64,000 bases of DNA from SZAS-103 sp036496805 (GTDB lineage: Bacteria; Pseudomonadota; Gammaproteobacteria; Xanthomonadales; Xanthomonadaceae): assembly GCA_036496805.1 (NCBI GenBank), contig DASXKN010000034.1:62001-126000 (forward strand), given 5' to 3'. Under the pieces are notes generated by a model. That model was not told the DNA's origin. It was given only the letters and a program-made list of their open reading frames with translations, and made no database searches. The translations under genes and the position numbers were made by a program. Positions 50,510-58,474 of this stretch are shown piece after piece (position 1 is the stretch's first letter; each line of letters starts with the position of its first letter).

Positions 50510-52072
50510 TCACACCTCGAACTTGATCCCCTGGGCCAGCGGCAGCGAGCTCGAATAGTTGATGGTATTCGTCTGCCGGCGCATGTAGGCCTTCCACGCG
50601 TCCGAGCCGGACTCGCGGCCGCCGCCGGTTTCCTTCTCGCCGCCGAAGGCGCCGCCGATCTCGGCGCCGCTGGTGCCGATGTTGACGTTGGCGATGCCGC
50701 AGTCAGAACCCGAGGCGGCGAGGAAGGCCTCGGCGGTTTTCAGGTTCGCGGTGAAGATCGCCGACGACAGGCCCTGCGGCACGTCGTTCTGCAGGTGCAT
50801 CGCTTCATCCAGGGTCGAGTACTTCATCACGTACAGGATCGGCGCGAAGGTCTCGGTCTGCACGACCTCGTCGGAGTTCTTCAGGCCGGTGACGATCGTC
50901 GGCAGCACGAAGTAGCCCTTGCGCTCGGTCAGCGCGCGGCCGCCGCTGGCAACCGTGCCCCCGGATGCCTTGGCTTTCGCGATCGCGCCGAGGAAAGCCT
51001 GCACGGCTTCGGGGCTGTTGAGCGGGCCCATCAGGTTGTTGGCATCGGTCGGATCGCCGATCTTCTTCTCGACCTGCGCGTAGGCGCCGACCAGCCTGGC
51101 CAGCACGTCGTCGTGGATCGATTCGTGGACGAACAGGCGGCGCGTGGTGGTGCAGCGCTGGCCGGCGGTGCCGACCGCGCCGAACGCGATCGCGGGGATC
51201 GCGAGCTTCAGGTCGGCGGTCTCGTCGACGATGATCGCGTTGTTGCCGCCGAGCTCGAGCAGCGAGCGGCCCATGCGGTGGGCGACGCGTTCGCCGACCA
51301 TGCGGCCGACGCGCGTCGAGCCGGTGAAGCTGATCAGCGGGATGCGGCGATCTTCCACGAAGGACTGTGCGAGCTCGCTGCCGGCATCGTTGAACAGGAA
51401 GAACAGGTCGGGGAAGCCGCCGTCCTTGAGCGCCTCATTGCAGATCTTCATCGAGGCGATCGCCGACAGCGGGGTCTTGGGCGAGGGCTTCCAGATGCAG
51501 ATGTCGCCGCACACCGCCGCGACGAACGCGTTCCAGGCCCATACCGCGACCGGGAAATTGAAGGCGCTGATGATCCCGACCAGGCCGATCGGGTGCCACT
51601 GCTCGTACATGCGGTGGCCGGGGCGCTCGCTGTGCATGGTCAGGCCGTAGAGCTGGCGCGACAGGCCGACGGCGAACTCGCCGATGTCGATCATCTCCTG
51701 CACTTCGCCGTCGCCTTCGGGCTTGGACTTGCCCATCTCGAGCGCGACCAGCGAGCCCAGCGCGTCCTTGTGGGTGCGCAGCGCCTCGGCGCAGCGGCGG
51801 ATCGCCTCGCCACGGCGCGGCGCCGGGGTGGTGCGCCAGATCGCGAACGCTTCCTGGGCGCGCGCGATGATGGTGTCGTAGTCGGATTGCGAGGACGCGT
51901 GGACCCTGGCGATCACCTCGCCATCGGTCGGGTTGACCGGCTCGATCACGCCCGCGTCATGGGTCTTCGACCACTCGCCGCGGCCGAGGTAGGTGCCCGA
52001 TTCGACGGCGCGCAGGCCGAGGGCGGAAAGGACGGGATGGAGGTCGTGGCGGGTGTCGAGCTGGGCGTTCAT
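50510..52072 (-). CDS. ALDH7-type aldehyde dehydrogenase (aminoadipate-semialdehyde branch)
   Basis: The 520-residue enzyme belongs to the antiquitin (ALDH7) branch. Landmarks: EMGKSKPEGDGEVQEMIDI, YEQWHPIGLVGIISAFNFPVAVWAWNAF, WKPSPKTPL, SFTGSTRVGRMV, LELGGNNAIIV with the catalytic Glu, TAGQRCTTTRRLF with the catalytic Cys, and the hallmark ending GGAFGGEKETGGGRESGSDAWKAYMRRQT. In proteobacteria such enzymes oxidise aminoadipate semialdehyde (lysine/pipecolate breakdown) and other aldehydes; lysine catabolism is the best guess, with no pathway neighbour in the window. GAGGAAG precedes the ATG. Confidence 0.93.
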   Translation of the reverse strand: MNAQLDTRHDLHPVLSALGLRAVESGTYLGRGEWSKTHDAGVIEPVNPTDGEVIARVHASSQSDYDTIIARAQEAFAIWRTTPAPRRGEAIRRCAEALRTHKDALGSLVALEMGKSKPEGDGEVQEMIDIGEFAVGLSRQLYGLTMHSERPGHRMYEQWHPIGLVGIISAFNFPVAVWAWNAFVAAVCGDICIWKPSPKTPLSAIASMKICNEALKDGGFPDLFFLFNDAGSELAQSFVEDRRIPLISFTGSTRVGRMVGERVAHRMGRSLLELGGNNAIIVDETADLKLAIPAIAFGAVGTAGQRCTTTRRLFVHESIHDDVLARLVGAYAQVEKKIGDPTDANNLMGPLNSPEAVQAFLGAIAKAKASGGTVASGGRALTERKGYFVLPTIVTGLKNSDEVVQTETFAPILYVMKYSTLDEAMHLQNDVPQGLSSAIFTANLKTAEAFLAASGSDCGIANVNIGTSGAEIGGAFGGEKETGGGRESGSDAWKAYMRRQTNTINYSSSLPLAQGIKFEV

Positions 52073-52120
52073 GGATCTTCCTCGATGTCTGCAATGGTTG
52101 AGCTGGTTTGTCTTGAAAGT

Positions 52121-52190
52121 CCGCACACGGATGTGCGGGTGCTTGCGCAGGATGCGCATGAAATTTGAATCCCCGCACATGGATGTGCGG
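52121..52190. repeat. Two matching 18-base palindromic elements
   Basis: CCGCACA-CGGA-TGTGCGG (52121-52138) and CCGCACA-TGGA-TGTGCGG (52173-52190) are near-identical 7-bp hairpins. A third small dyad, TGCGCA-GGA-TGCGCA, lies between them (52144-52158). They lie between tRNA-Arg and the ALDH7-type gene, so they may end the tRNA transcript or form the ALDH leader. A related GCACATCCATGTGC core occurs in the left arm of the 3502-3982 repeat. Confidence 0.75.
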
Positions 52191-52276
52191 TTACGGCACG
52201 GCATTGCCAGCGAGCCTCCGGATTGCGGCAAGGCTGGCCATCGAGGCGCGACGGATTCGCGCATCAAGCCTTCATG

Positions 52277-52350
52277 CGACCCCGACAGGATTTGAACCTG
52301 TGACCTCGCCCTTAGGAGGGGCGCGCTCTATCCAGCTGAGCTACGGGGTC
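52277..52350 (-). tRNA. tRNA-Arg(CCT)
   Basis: The 74-nt cloverleaf has a GACCCCG/CGGGGTC acceptor, D-arm GCTC AGCTGGATA GAGC, anticodon stem CGCCC/GGGCG with loop CTCCTAA (anticodon CCT, reading AGG), variable loop AGGTC, and T-arm ACAGG TTCAAAT CCTGT. The 3' CCA is not encoded (G then CAT). The extended -10 TGCGATAAT lies upstream on this strand at 52364-52372. The gene runs toward the ALDH7-type gene. Confidence 0.96.
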
Positions 52351-52410
52351 AATGACTGCGGATTATCGCAGGAACCATCCATGGCGCGGCATCCGGTCGC
52401 CATCCATGGC

Positions 52411-52510
52411 TCCCCGGCAAAGTCCGCACGACAGTCCACTGGACTGTCGTAGGCGCGGCCTTTGCCACCAGCTGAGCTACGGGGTCAAGCCCGCAATTAT
52501 CGCAGGGAAA
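52411..52510 (-). pseudogene. Duplicated tRNA-Arg 5' end and promoter joined to a long hairpin
   Basis: On the minus strand, TGCGATAAT (about 52495-52503) and the first 19 tRNA bases GACCCCGTAGCTCAGCTGG (52468-52486) repeat those of the intact tRNA. The tRNA body is replaced by a hairpin at 52416-52466: outer arms GGCAAAGTCCGC/GCGGCCTTTGCC (one mismatch) and inner perfect 11-bp arms ACGACAGTCCA/TGGACTGTCGT around one base. After the hairpin comes CGGGG, which can pair with the CCCCG of the tRNA start, so a transcript could close like an acceptor stem. No anticodon or T-arm remains. Confidence 0.8.
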
Positions 52511-52639
52511 GGCCGGTTTCCGCGAGTGAGGCGGTCTGGCGGGACAAGTTCGTCTGAAAGCAACACGCCATCCCGTCCATGCGTCCAGCGGCCGTCATCC
52601 GGCCATGCCATCATCGCCGTCCCCATCGGAGGAATCCCC

Positions 52640-53143
52640 ATGCAGGTCGCCATCTTCGACACCGTCGTCACCACGCCGCTGAACATGCTCCACAACCTCG
52701 ACGCCATCATCGGCAAGGCCGAGGCGGCCATCGCCGACGGCAAGCTGAAGGAAGAGGACGTCCTGCGCGCCAAGCTGGCGCCGGACATGTTCGACTTCAC
52801 CCGCCAGGTGCAGCTCGTCACCGATTTCGCAAAGAGCCCGGCCGCGCGCCTTGCCGGCGTCGAGGTGCCGAAGTTCCCGGACGAGGAAACCTCGCTTGCC
52901 CAGCTGCGCACGCGCATCGGCAAGGTCGCCGAGTTCGTGAAGGGCTTCCAGCCGGCGCAGTTCGACGGCGCTGCCGACCGCCAGGTCGTCATCCCGCTGC
53001 GCGACCGCACCCTGGACATGAAGGGCAGCGAATACCTGCTCGGCTTCGCGCAGCCGAACTTCTACTTCCACTACACCACCGCCTATGGCCTGCTGCGCCA
53101 CCTCGGACTGGAGATCGGCAAGAGGGACTTCATTGGGGGATGA
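52640..53143 (+). CDS. DUF1993 domain protein
   Basis: The 167-residue soluble protein has the helical DUF1993 pattern: TVVTTPLNMLHNLDAIIGKAEA at the start, MFDFTRQVQLVTDFAKSPAARLAG in the middle, and NFYFHYTTAYGLLRHLGLEIGKRDF at the end. The conserved His/aromatic residues recall DinB-type helical bundles. Function unknown. GGAGG lies before the ATG; upstream in-frame codons overlapping the tRNA remnant were not used. It is divergent from the tRNA. Confidence 0.9.
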   Translation: MQVAIFDTVVTTPLNMLHNLDAIIGKAEAAIADGKLKEEDVLRAKLAPDMFDFTRQVQLVTDFAKSPAARLAGVEVPKFPDEETSLAQLRTRIGKVAEFVKGFQPAQFDGAADRQVVIPLRDRTLDMKGSEYLLGFAQPNFYFHYTTAYGLLRHLGLEIGKRDFIGG

Positions 53144-53152
53144 GCGGCGTTT

Positions 53153-53210
53153 ACGAGCTGCCAGTGGCAGCTCGTGCCGCGAAGAACGCCCTCGCGCCAT
53201 GCGCGAGGGC
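53153..53210. terminator. Two hairpins after the DUF1993 gene
   Basis: ACGAGCTGCC (53153-53162) pairs with GGCAGCTCGT (53166-53175). GCCCTCGCGC (53188-53197) pairs perfectly with GCGCGAGGGC (53201-53210) across three bases. Both follow within 70 bases of the DUF1993 stop and probably end its transcript. The remaining bases to 53336 hold no gene I can support. Confidence 0.65.
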
Positions 53211-53336
53211 CGGCGAGTGAGGCAAGGGGCTGCTGCGACATCCGTAGCATCGGTTCGCGCGCTGCCGAACGCCCGACGGCTATGCCGGTGGCCCGGGCGA
53301 TGAACGAGGGTCGCGCCAGGCGCCGCTGTGATTTTC

Positions 53337-54041
53337 TCAGGCGCCGTCCACGGCGGCTCGGGCGCGCCGCGAGGCGAGCATCACGATGATCAGCCGGGAT
53401 GGCCGCGCCAGTTTCCACGCCATGCGCAGCGCGCCCTTGAACGTCGCGCGGCGCCGGCCGTTACGGGGTGTCCTGGCGAAGTAGCCGATCGCCAGCAGGC
53501 GCTCCAGCTGGTCGTTTTCGAAAGCTTCCGACATCGCCAGTACGTGGTCGACGCTCGCCCTGACCGGGCCGGGCAGGGCGAGCCTGGTGCGCAGCGTGCG
53601 GAAATGCCGGAACAGCTCCTCCACGTCGCGGCACCCGGGGAGCACATGGCCGATTTTCCGGTCCCAGCTCGGGTAGGGCGAAGGCATCCGCGAATTCGAC
53701 AGGTGCAGCCGGGCATGGGCGTGGTGCTGGAAGAACGCCACGCATGCGTACTTCGGCGCGAGCATGATGCAGGCTGCGGCGCCGTCCTCGGGGTGCGCAT
53801 AGTAGAGCCCCGATACGACCTGCACGCGGCTCGCGCCGGCCGGCACGAAACCCAGGCGCAGCAGGTCGTCGTGAAGTGGCTGCGCGCGGTAGTCGTCGGC
53901 GAGCAGGTCGCTCGGGTCGAGCCGCGGGTAGACATAGCGTTCCGGAATGCTCAGCGTGAGCCAGACGACGATCGGGCCGAGCAGGTATTGCGCGCCGACC
54001 CACATGACGAGCATTGCCGCGAGCAGATGGAGCAGGTCCAT
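53337..54041 (-). CDS. Hypothetical protein with N-terminal membrane helix
   Basis: The 234-residue protein starts MDLLHLLAAMLVMWVGAQYLLG, a membrane anchor running to about residue 28. The rest looks soluble: ERYVYPRLDPSDLLADDY, SRVQVVSGLYYAHPEDGAAAC, YACVAFFQHHAHARLHLSNSR with a short His cluster, and a basic end (RRRATFKGALRMAWKLARPSR, VMLASRRARAAV). I recognise no family. A start 19 codons earlier (54098) is open but low-complexity. It is divergent from the cNMP-DUF1003 gene. Confidence 0.7.
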   Translation of the reverse strand: MDLLHLLAAMLVMWVGAQYLLGPIVVWLTLSIPERYVYPRLDPSDLLADDYRAQPLHDDLLRLGFVPAGASRVQVVSGLYYAHPEDGAAACIMLAPKYACVAFFQHHAHARLHLSNSRMPSPYPSWDRKIGHVLPGCRDVEELFRHFRTLRTRLALPGPVRASVDHVLAMSEAFENDQLERLLAIGYFARTPRNGRRRATFKGALRMAWKLARPSRLIIVMLASRRARAAVDGA

Positions 54042-54366
54042 GCGCGGAGCGCTATGCGAGGCCGCAGCCGGTCGGATGGGACAGGGCGCCAACGGCAATG
54101 TCGGGTGGGGCGCCGACGGCGATCGAGGCGGATGGATCTGCCGCGTGCGTGGAGCTGATCCGTCTGGAGAACCGGTGCATGTTGCCTCTGTGTTCGACGC
54201 GATCGGACGCGTGGCCCCGGTGCATGGTAGCCGAACGGATCGCCGAGGCTATTGGTCGGACAGTGGCGCGATCACGCCTGCGTGGCAACCGTGCCTTGTT
54301 CGCGCCGTAATGCGCAAGCCAACGCGGCAGCGGCTACACTCCGCGCGTAGCCAAGGGAGCCGCTCC
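54042..54366. other. 325-base intergenic region, mostly unassigned
   Basis: This divergent region carries, near its right end, TACACT (54334-54339), a plausible -10 for the next gene, and AAGGGAG as its ribosome site. I find no matching -35. The rest shows no gene, repeat or hairpin I would defend. Confidence 0.5.
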
Positions 54367-55233
54367 ATGCCATGTGATCCGCTGATGCTGGAAGGCGTCG
54401 CGCTGTTCGACCACCTGAGCGAGGAGGGTCGCCAGGCCCTCGCCGAGGTGATCGACCTGCGTCCCATCGCAGCCGGCGAGACCCTGTTCAAGGCCGGCGA
54501 TTCGGGCGACTCGCTGTACGTGGTCCAGACCGGGCAGATCGAGCTGTTCATCAAGGACACGGTCGGGCAGAAGATCGTGCTCACCGTCGCCGATCGCGGC
54601 GAAGTGTTCGGCGAGCTGTCGATGCTCGACCAGGGTGCGCGCACCGCCACCGCGCTGGCACTGGCGGATTCGGAACTGCTCGAGCTCGATCGCGACGACC
54701 TGTTGCTGCTGTTCCGCAAGACGCCGGAAGCCGCGATGGGCATGCTCGCGGCGATGGGCCACATGACCCGCAAGGCCGATGCCCTGCTGCGCACGCGTGT
54801 CTCGCGCAACGCCAACGAGGAGGCCGAGGAGCAGCGCGGCCTGATCCTGCGCATCGCCGACTGGGTGTCGTGGTTCAGCGGCAGCATGCTGTTCCTGGCG
54901 ATCCACGCGGTCTGGTTCATCGCCTGGATCCTGCTCAATACCGGCTATGTCGGGATCAAGGCCTTCGATCCGTATCCCTACGGCCTGCTGACGATGATCG
55001 TCTCGCTGGAGGCGATCTTCCTGTCGTGCATCGTGCTGATCAGCCAGAACCGCCAGGCCGAGAAGGACCGCGTGCGCTCGGACATCGAGTACGAGGTCAA
55101 CATCAAGGCCGAGCTCGAGGTCGCGCACCTGCACGAGAAGACCGACCAGATCTACGCCGAGATGCACGAGCACTTCGCGCGCCTGCAGAAGAAGCTCGAC
55201 ACGCTCAAGGGCGGCAGTGCGCCGATGCTTTGA
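54367..55233 (+). CDS. Cyclic-nucleotide-binding domain fused to DUF1003 membrane domain
   Basis: The 288-residue protein has a cNMP-binding domain (about 8-125; GETLFKAGDSGDSLYVVQTGQIELF, GEVFGELSMLDQGARTATALALADSELLEL) followed by a DUF1003 membrane domain. Two hydrophobic segments (MLFLAIHAVWFIAWILL and GLLTMIVSLEAIFLSCIVLIS) flank the FDPYPYG motif, and the charged SQNRQAEKDRVRSDIEYEVNIKAELEVAHL continues as a coiled coil. The phosphate-binding cassette FGELSMLDQGARTA is intact, so it may bind cAMP, cGMP or c-di-GMP. The role is unknown. Confidence 0.9.
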   Translation: MPCDPLMLEGVALFDHLSEEGRQALAEVIDLRPIAAGETLFKAGDSGDSLYVVQTGQIELFIKDTVGQKIVLTVADRGEVFGELSMLDQGARTATALALADSELLELDRDDLLLLFRKTPEAAMGMLAAMGHMTRKADALLRTRVSRNANEEAEEQRGLILRIADWVSWFSGSMLFLAIHAVWFIAWILLNTGYVGIKAFDPYPYGLLTMIVSLEAIFLSCIVLISQNRQAEKDRVRSDIEYEVNIKAELEVAHLHEKTDQIYAEMHEHFARLQKKLDTLKGGSAPML

Positions 55234-55251
55234 GCGGCGCGCGGCGCCTGC

Positions 55252-56100
55252 CTACTTCGTCCTGATCGCCACGCCCTTCACCACCGGCGGCCGGCCGCAG
55301 TGCCCGTCGCGCAGGGCATCGAGGAAGCTGGTGCCCAGGGTCATGGTCGCGTCCTCGGTGGCGCTCCTGCTTCCGAAACCGACGCCGGCGAAGTCGAGGT
55401 GGGTGGCGCCGTCGATCACGCCGCTCCAGGCGCAGGTCGAGCGCAGCGAGTCGAAGGCCTGTTCGCGTTCGGCGTAGCCCTCGTGGTCCACGGTGAAGTC
55501 GCGGGTGCCGGTGAGCAGCAGCATCGGCGCGACGACCGTGCGTTCGGCATCGGGCGGGAAGACTTCGTCGGGTGGCGGCGGCGACATCGCGACGTAGGCG
55601 TCGAAGGGATTGCGGCCGGTCAGGCCGAGCTTGTTCTGCGCGCCGGCTTCGAGCATCACCGTGCGTGCGCCCATCGAATGCCCGAGCAGGGCCTTGAACG
55701 GCGCATGGCAGCGCTGCTCCGACCAGGCGATGGCGGCGTCGATGTCCATGAAGCGGCCGCGATAGGCGACCGGATCGGCGACCAGGTCCTTGAGCCCGCG
55801 CACGAGGCCATGCGCGCGCCGCATGTCGCCGCGCAACGCGTCCATGCCGCTTTCGCGATGCCCGAGCACGATCGCGCGCCAGCCATCGCGGCTGAGCGCT
55901 TCGGCAAGATAGACCATGCCCTTCTCGTTGCCGCCGGCGCCGGGCGAGATCAACGCGAGCGGAGGGCAGGTGTTGCCGGGCAAGTCATAGACGATCACCG
56001 GCGTCTGTGCGCCATCAGCGCGTGGCAGCGAGAGGGCCTGTTGGGCTTGAGCGGCGGGCAGGGTGGCGAACAGGAGTGCGGCAAGGGCGATGTGTTTCAT
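55252..56100 (-). CDS. Exported alpha/beta hydrolase
   Basis: The 282-residue protein has a signal peptide (ALAALLFATLPAAQA) and an alpha/beta hydrolase fold of the dienelactone/chlorophyllase-like type. It has an oxyanion region ALISPGAGGNEKGM, the nucleophile elbow LLGHSMGARTV with Ser, an acid near LLLTGTRDFTVD, and His in GATHLDF. Substrate unknown. It is convergent with the DUF1003 gene (18 bases apart) and 110 bases downstream of envZ. Confidence 0.86.
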   Translation of the reverse strand: MKHIALAALLFATLPAAQAQQALSLPRADGAQTPVIVYDLPGNTCPPLALISPGAGGNEKGMVYLAEALSRDGWRAIVLGHRESGMDALRGDMRRAHGLVRGLKDLVADPVAYRGRFMDIDAAIAWSEQRCHAPFKALLGHSMGARTVMLEAGAQNKLGLTGRNPFDAYVAMSPPPPDEVFPPDAERTVVAPMLLLTGTRDFTVDHEGYAEREQAFDSLRSTCAWSGVIDGATHLDFAGVGFGSRSATEDATMTLGTSFLDALRDGHCGRPPVVKGVAIRTK

Positions 56101-56210
56101 GACGTTCTTGGTGCAGAGAAGGAGAAATCGGGAATTCGCATCCTTTCGTCATTCCGGCTTGACCAGCTTCGCTGTTGGAAGCCACCGGAATGACGACGTC
56201 GAGGCAGCCT

Positions 56211-57545
56211 TTACGTTCGTGGTTGCAGATCGGGAATGCGCAACGTGGCGATGAAGCCGCCGTGCTCGCCGTTGCGCAGCAACAGCTCGCCGCCGTGCAA
56301 TTCGGCGGCACGGGCGACGATGCTCAGTCCGAGGCCTACGCCAATGCCCGTGCGCGCATGGTCTCCGCGCACGAAAGGCTTGCCCAGTTGCGCGAGCAGA
56401 TCGGGCGGCACGCCGGCGCCATGGTCCTCGACGCGCAGTGACAGCCAACCGCCTTCGTGTTCGCGCACGGCGCGTTCGGGTTCCTCCCGTTCGAGCTTCA
56501 CCCGTTCGAGTCTTGCCAGGAATGGCGCCGCGCCATGGCGTTCGGCATTGTCCATCAGGTTGCCGAGCGCGCGCCGCAGCAGGGTCGGGCGCAGGGTCGC
56601 GTGCAATGGCGTCGGGCCTTCGAGGCCCCAGTCCTCGGGTCTGGCACGCAGGGCGAGCAACTGGCCGACGATGGTCGCCACGTCGCAGTCGCGCAGCGCT
56701 TCGTCGCGACCGTCGCGCACGAAGGCCAGGCATTGCTCCAGCGACGCGTCGAGTTCCTCGAGGTCGGCAACCATCGCTTCGCGGCGCTGCGGGTCGCCGG
56801 CATCGCCCAGTTCCAGCGCCAGGCGCAGGCGCGCCAGCGGCGTGCGCAGGTCGTGCGAGATGCCGGCGAGCATCAGCTCGCGCTCGCTCGCCGCGCCGCG
56901 CAGTTTCGCGCCGGCATCGCCGATCGCGCCGGCGAGCTGGCGCACTTCGCGCGCACTGCCACGCAACGTTTCGTCCATTGGCGCGCCGCCGAGCAGGGCG
57001 CCGGCGTGCGCGGACAGGCGCTCCAGCGGGCGCGTCAGCACGCGTGCGGCGAGTCCGGCGATCGCCAGCGCGATCACGCCAGCAAACAGGCTGATGAGGA
57101 TGATCGAGTCGATCACTTCGCTGCGATAGCTGGCCGCGTGCAGGACAACCCAGAGCTTCGGGTCGTGTGCGCTGCGCACCCAGATCTGCGATTCCGGCGT
57201 CTGCACGACGACCACGCGCGACGGATTTCCAAGGACTTCGCCGACGGCGCGCCCGACTTCGCGCACGGCTGGCGCGACGCGCACCGTCGAGGCCGGCGGC
57301 GGTCCCGCGGAGAAGCGAACGCCGGCGCGTTCCAGTTCCTTCCGTGTCGCGGCCGCGTCGGCATCCCTGCGCGACGCGATGTCGTCGGCCGCGATCGCGG
57401 CGGCGGCGGCAAGATGGCCATAGGTTCCTCCGACCACGCGCAGGCCCGAGCGCGTGCTCAGCACGGCCGCCAGCGACAACGCGATCGACAAGGCGAGCAC
57501 GACCGTGGCCAGCACCAGGACGAACGTGGTCGGTCCGCGCTTCAT
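56211..57545 (-). CDS. envZ: EnvZ-like sensor histidine kinase
   Basis: The 444-residue inner-membrane kinase has TM1 (about 7-30), a periplasmic domain, TM2 (145-167), a HAMP domain (168-220), the phosphorylation box GISHDLRTPLARLRLALEL with His 231, and an ATPase domain with LGNLMDNAERHG, EDHGAGVP and GVGLGLSIVARA. The kinase core is close to E. coli EnvZ. Residues 310-355 include an odd charged insert (RLERVKLEREEPERAVREHE). The start overlaps the ompR stop by four bases. An upstream extension to 57587 would overlap ompR and is unlikely. Confidence 0.9.
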   Translation of the reverse strand: MKRGPTTFVLVLATVVLALSIALSLAAVLSTRSGLRVVGGTYGHLAAAAAIAADDIASRRDADAAATRKELERAGVRFSAGPPPASTVRVAPAVREVGRAVGEVLGNPSRVVVVQTPESQIWVRSAHDPKLWVVLHAASYRSEVIDSIILISLFAGVIALAIAGLAARVLTRPLERLSAHAGALLGGAPMDETLRGSAREVRQLAGAIGDAGAKLRGAASERELMLAGISHDLRTPLARLRLALELGDAGDPQRREAMVADLEELDASLEQCLAFVRDGRDEALRDCDVATIVGQLLALRARPEDWGLEGPTPLHATLRPTLLRRALGNLMDNAERHGAAPFLARLERVKLEREEPERAVREHEGGWLSLRVEDHGAGVPPDLLAQLGKPFVRGDHARTGIGVGLGLSIVARAAELHGGELLLRNGEHGGFIATLRIPDLQPRT

Positions 57546-58258
57546 CCCGTTTCCCCCTCGGGCACGAAGACGTAGCCCTCGCCCCACACGGTCTGAAGCC
57601 AGCGCGGCTGGCGCGGGTCGTCCTCGAGTGCGCGGCGCAGGCGCGAGACCATCACGTCGATGCTGCGATCGAAGGCCTCGTGCTCGCGGCCGCGTGCGAG
57701 CGCAATGAGTTTCTCGCGGCTGAGCGTCTGGAACGGATGCGCGACCAGCGCCGCGAGCACCGCGAACTCACCGCTGGTGAGCTTGACCGGCGTCTGGCCG
57801 TCGAGCAGTTGCCGCGTCGCCGGATCGAAACTGAAACGACCGAAACGGATCGCCGACTGCTCGGCCTGCGGCGCGCCAACGGCGGTCTTCGGGCGCCGCC
57901 GCAGCACCGCGCGGATGCGCGCGACCAGCTCGCGCGGATTGCAGGGCTTGGGCAGGTAATCGTCGGCGCCGATCTCCAGGCCGACGATGCGGTCGACGTC
58001 GTCGCCCTTGGCGGTGAGCATGATGACCGGGGTCTCGACGCCTTCGGCGCGCAGCTTGCGGCACAGGTCCAGGCCGTTGCCGTCGGGCAGCATCAGGTCG
58101 AGCACGATCAGGTCGACGTGGTGCACCGCCAGTTCGCGCTGCATCGCCGCGGCGTTGCCGGCGCCGTGCACGCGGAAACCCTGCTGCGCGAGGTAGCGCT
58201 CGAGCAGGTCGCGCAGGCGGAGGTCGTCGTCGACGACGAGAAGGGAAGCGTTGTCCAT
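57542..58258 (-). CDS. ompR: OmpR-type response regulator
   Basis: The 238-residue regulator matches OmpR along its length: receiver LLVVDDDLRLRDLLERYLAQQGF with phospho-Asp 54 (VLDLMLPDGNGLDLC), IMLTAKGDDVDRIVGLEIGADDYLPK, then the winged helix with LTSGEFAVLAALV, LARGREHEAFDRSIDVMVSRLRRALEDDP and TVWGEGYVFVP. The usual KPF after beta-5 is KPC (Cys 107). It is translated ahead of envZ with a four-base overlap. It regulates outer-membrane and osmotic genes in relatives; targets here are unknown. Confidence 0.93.
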   Translation of the reverse strand: MDNASLLVVDDDLRLRDLLERYLAQQGFRVHGAGNAAAMQRELAVHHVDLIVLDLMLPDGNGLDLCRKLRAEGVETPVIMLTAKGDDVDRIVGLEIGADDYLPKPCNPRELVARIRAVLRRRPKTAVGAPQAEQSAIRFGRFSFDPATRQLLDGQTPVKLTSGEFAVLAALVAHPFQTLSREKLIALARGREHEAFDRSIDVMVSRLRRALEDDPRQPRWLQTVWGEGYVFVPEGETG

Positions 58259-58474
58259 GGTCGCGCAGGATGTCGCGTCCACGGCGGAGGGGCAAGCCGC
58301 GCCGGACGGCAGATGTAAGCGGATGTTTCCGGAATGCGATCCGGCAATACCCGCTCACCCTCGTGCGTAGTCCGATACGCATCACAGGCGTTGGATCGGG
58401 ACGATGTCGCCACGACGCGAGCCGAAGTTCGCGAAGCGGCATCGAACCGATCCCCCACTGCCAAGGAGCATGTC

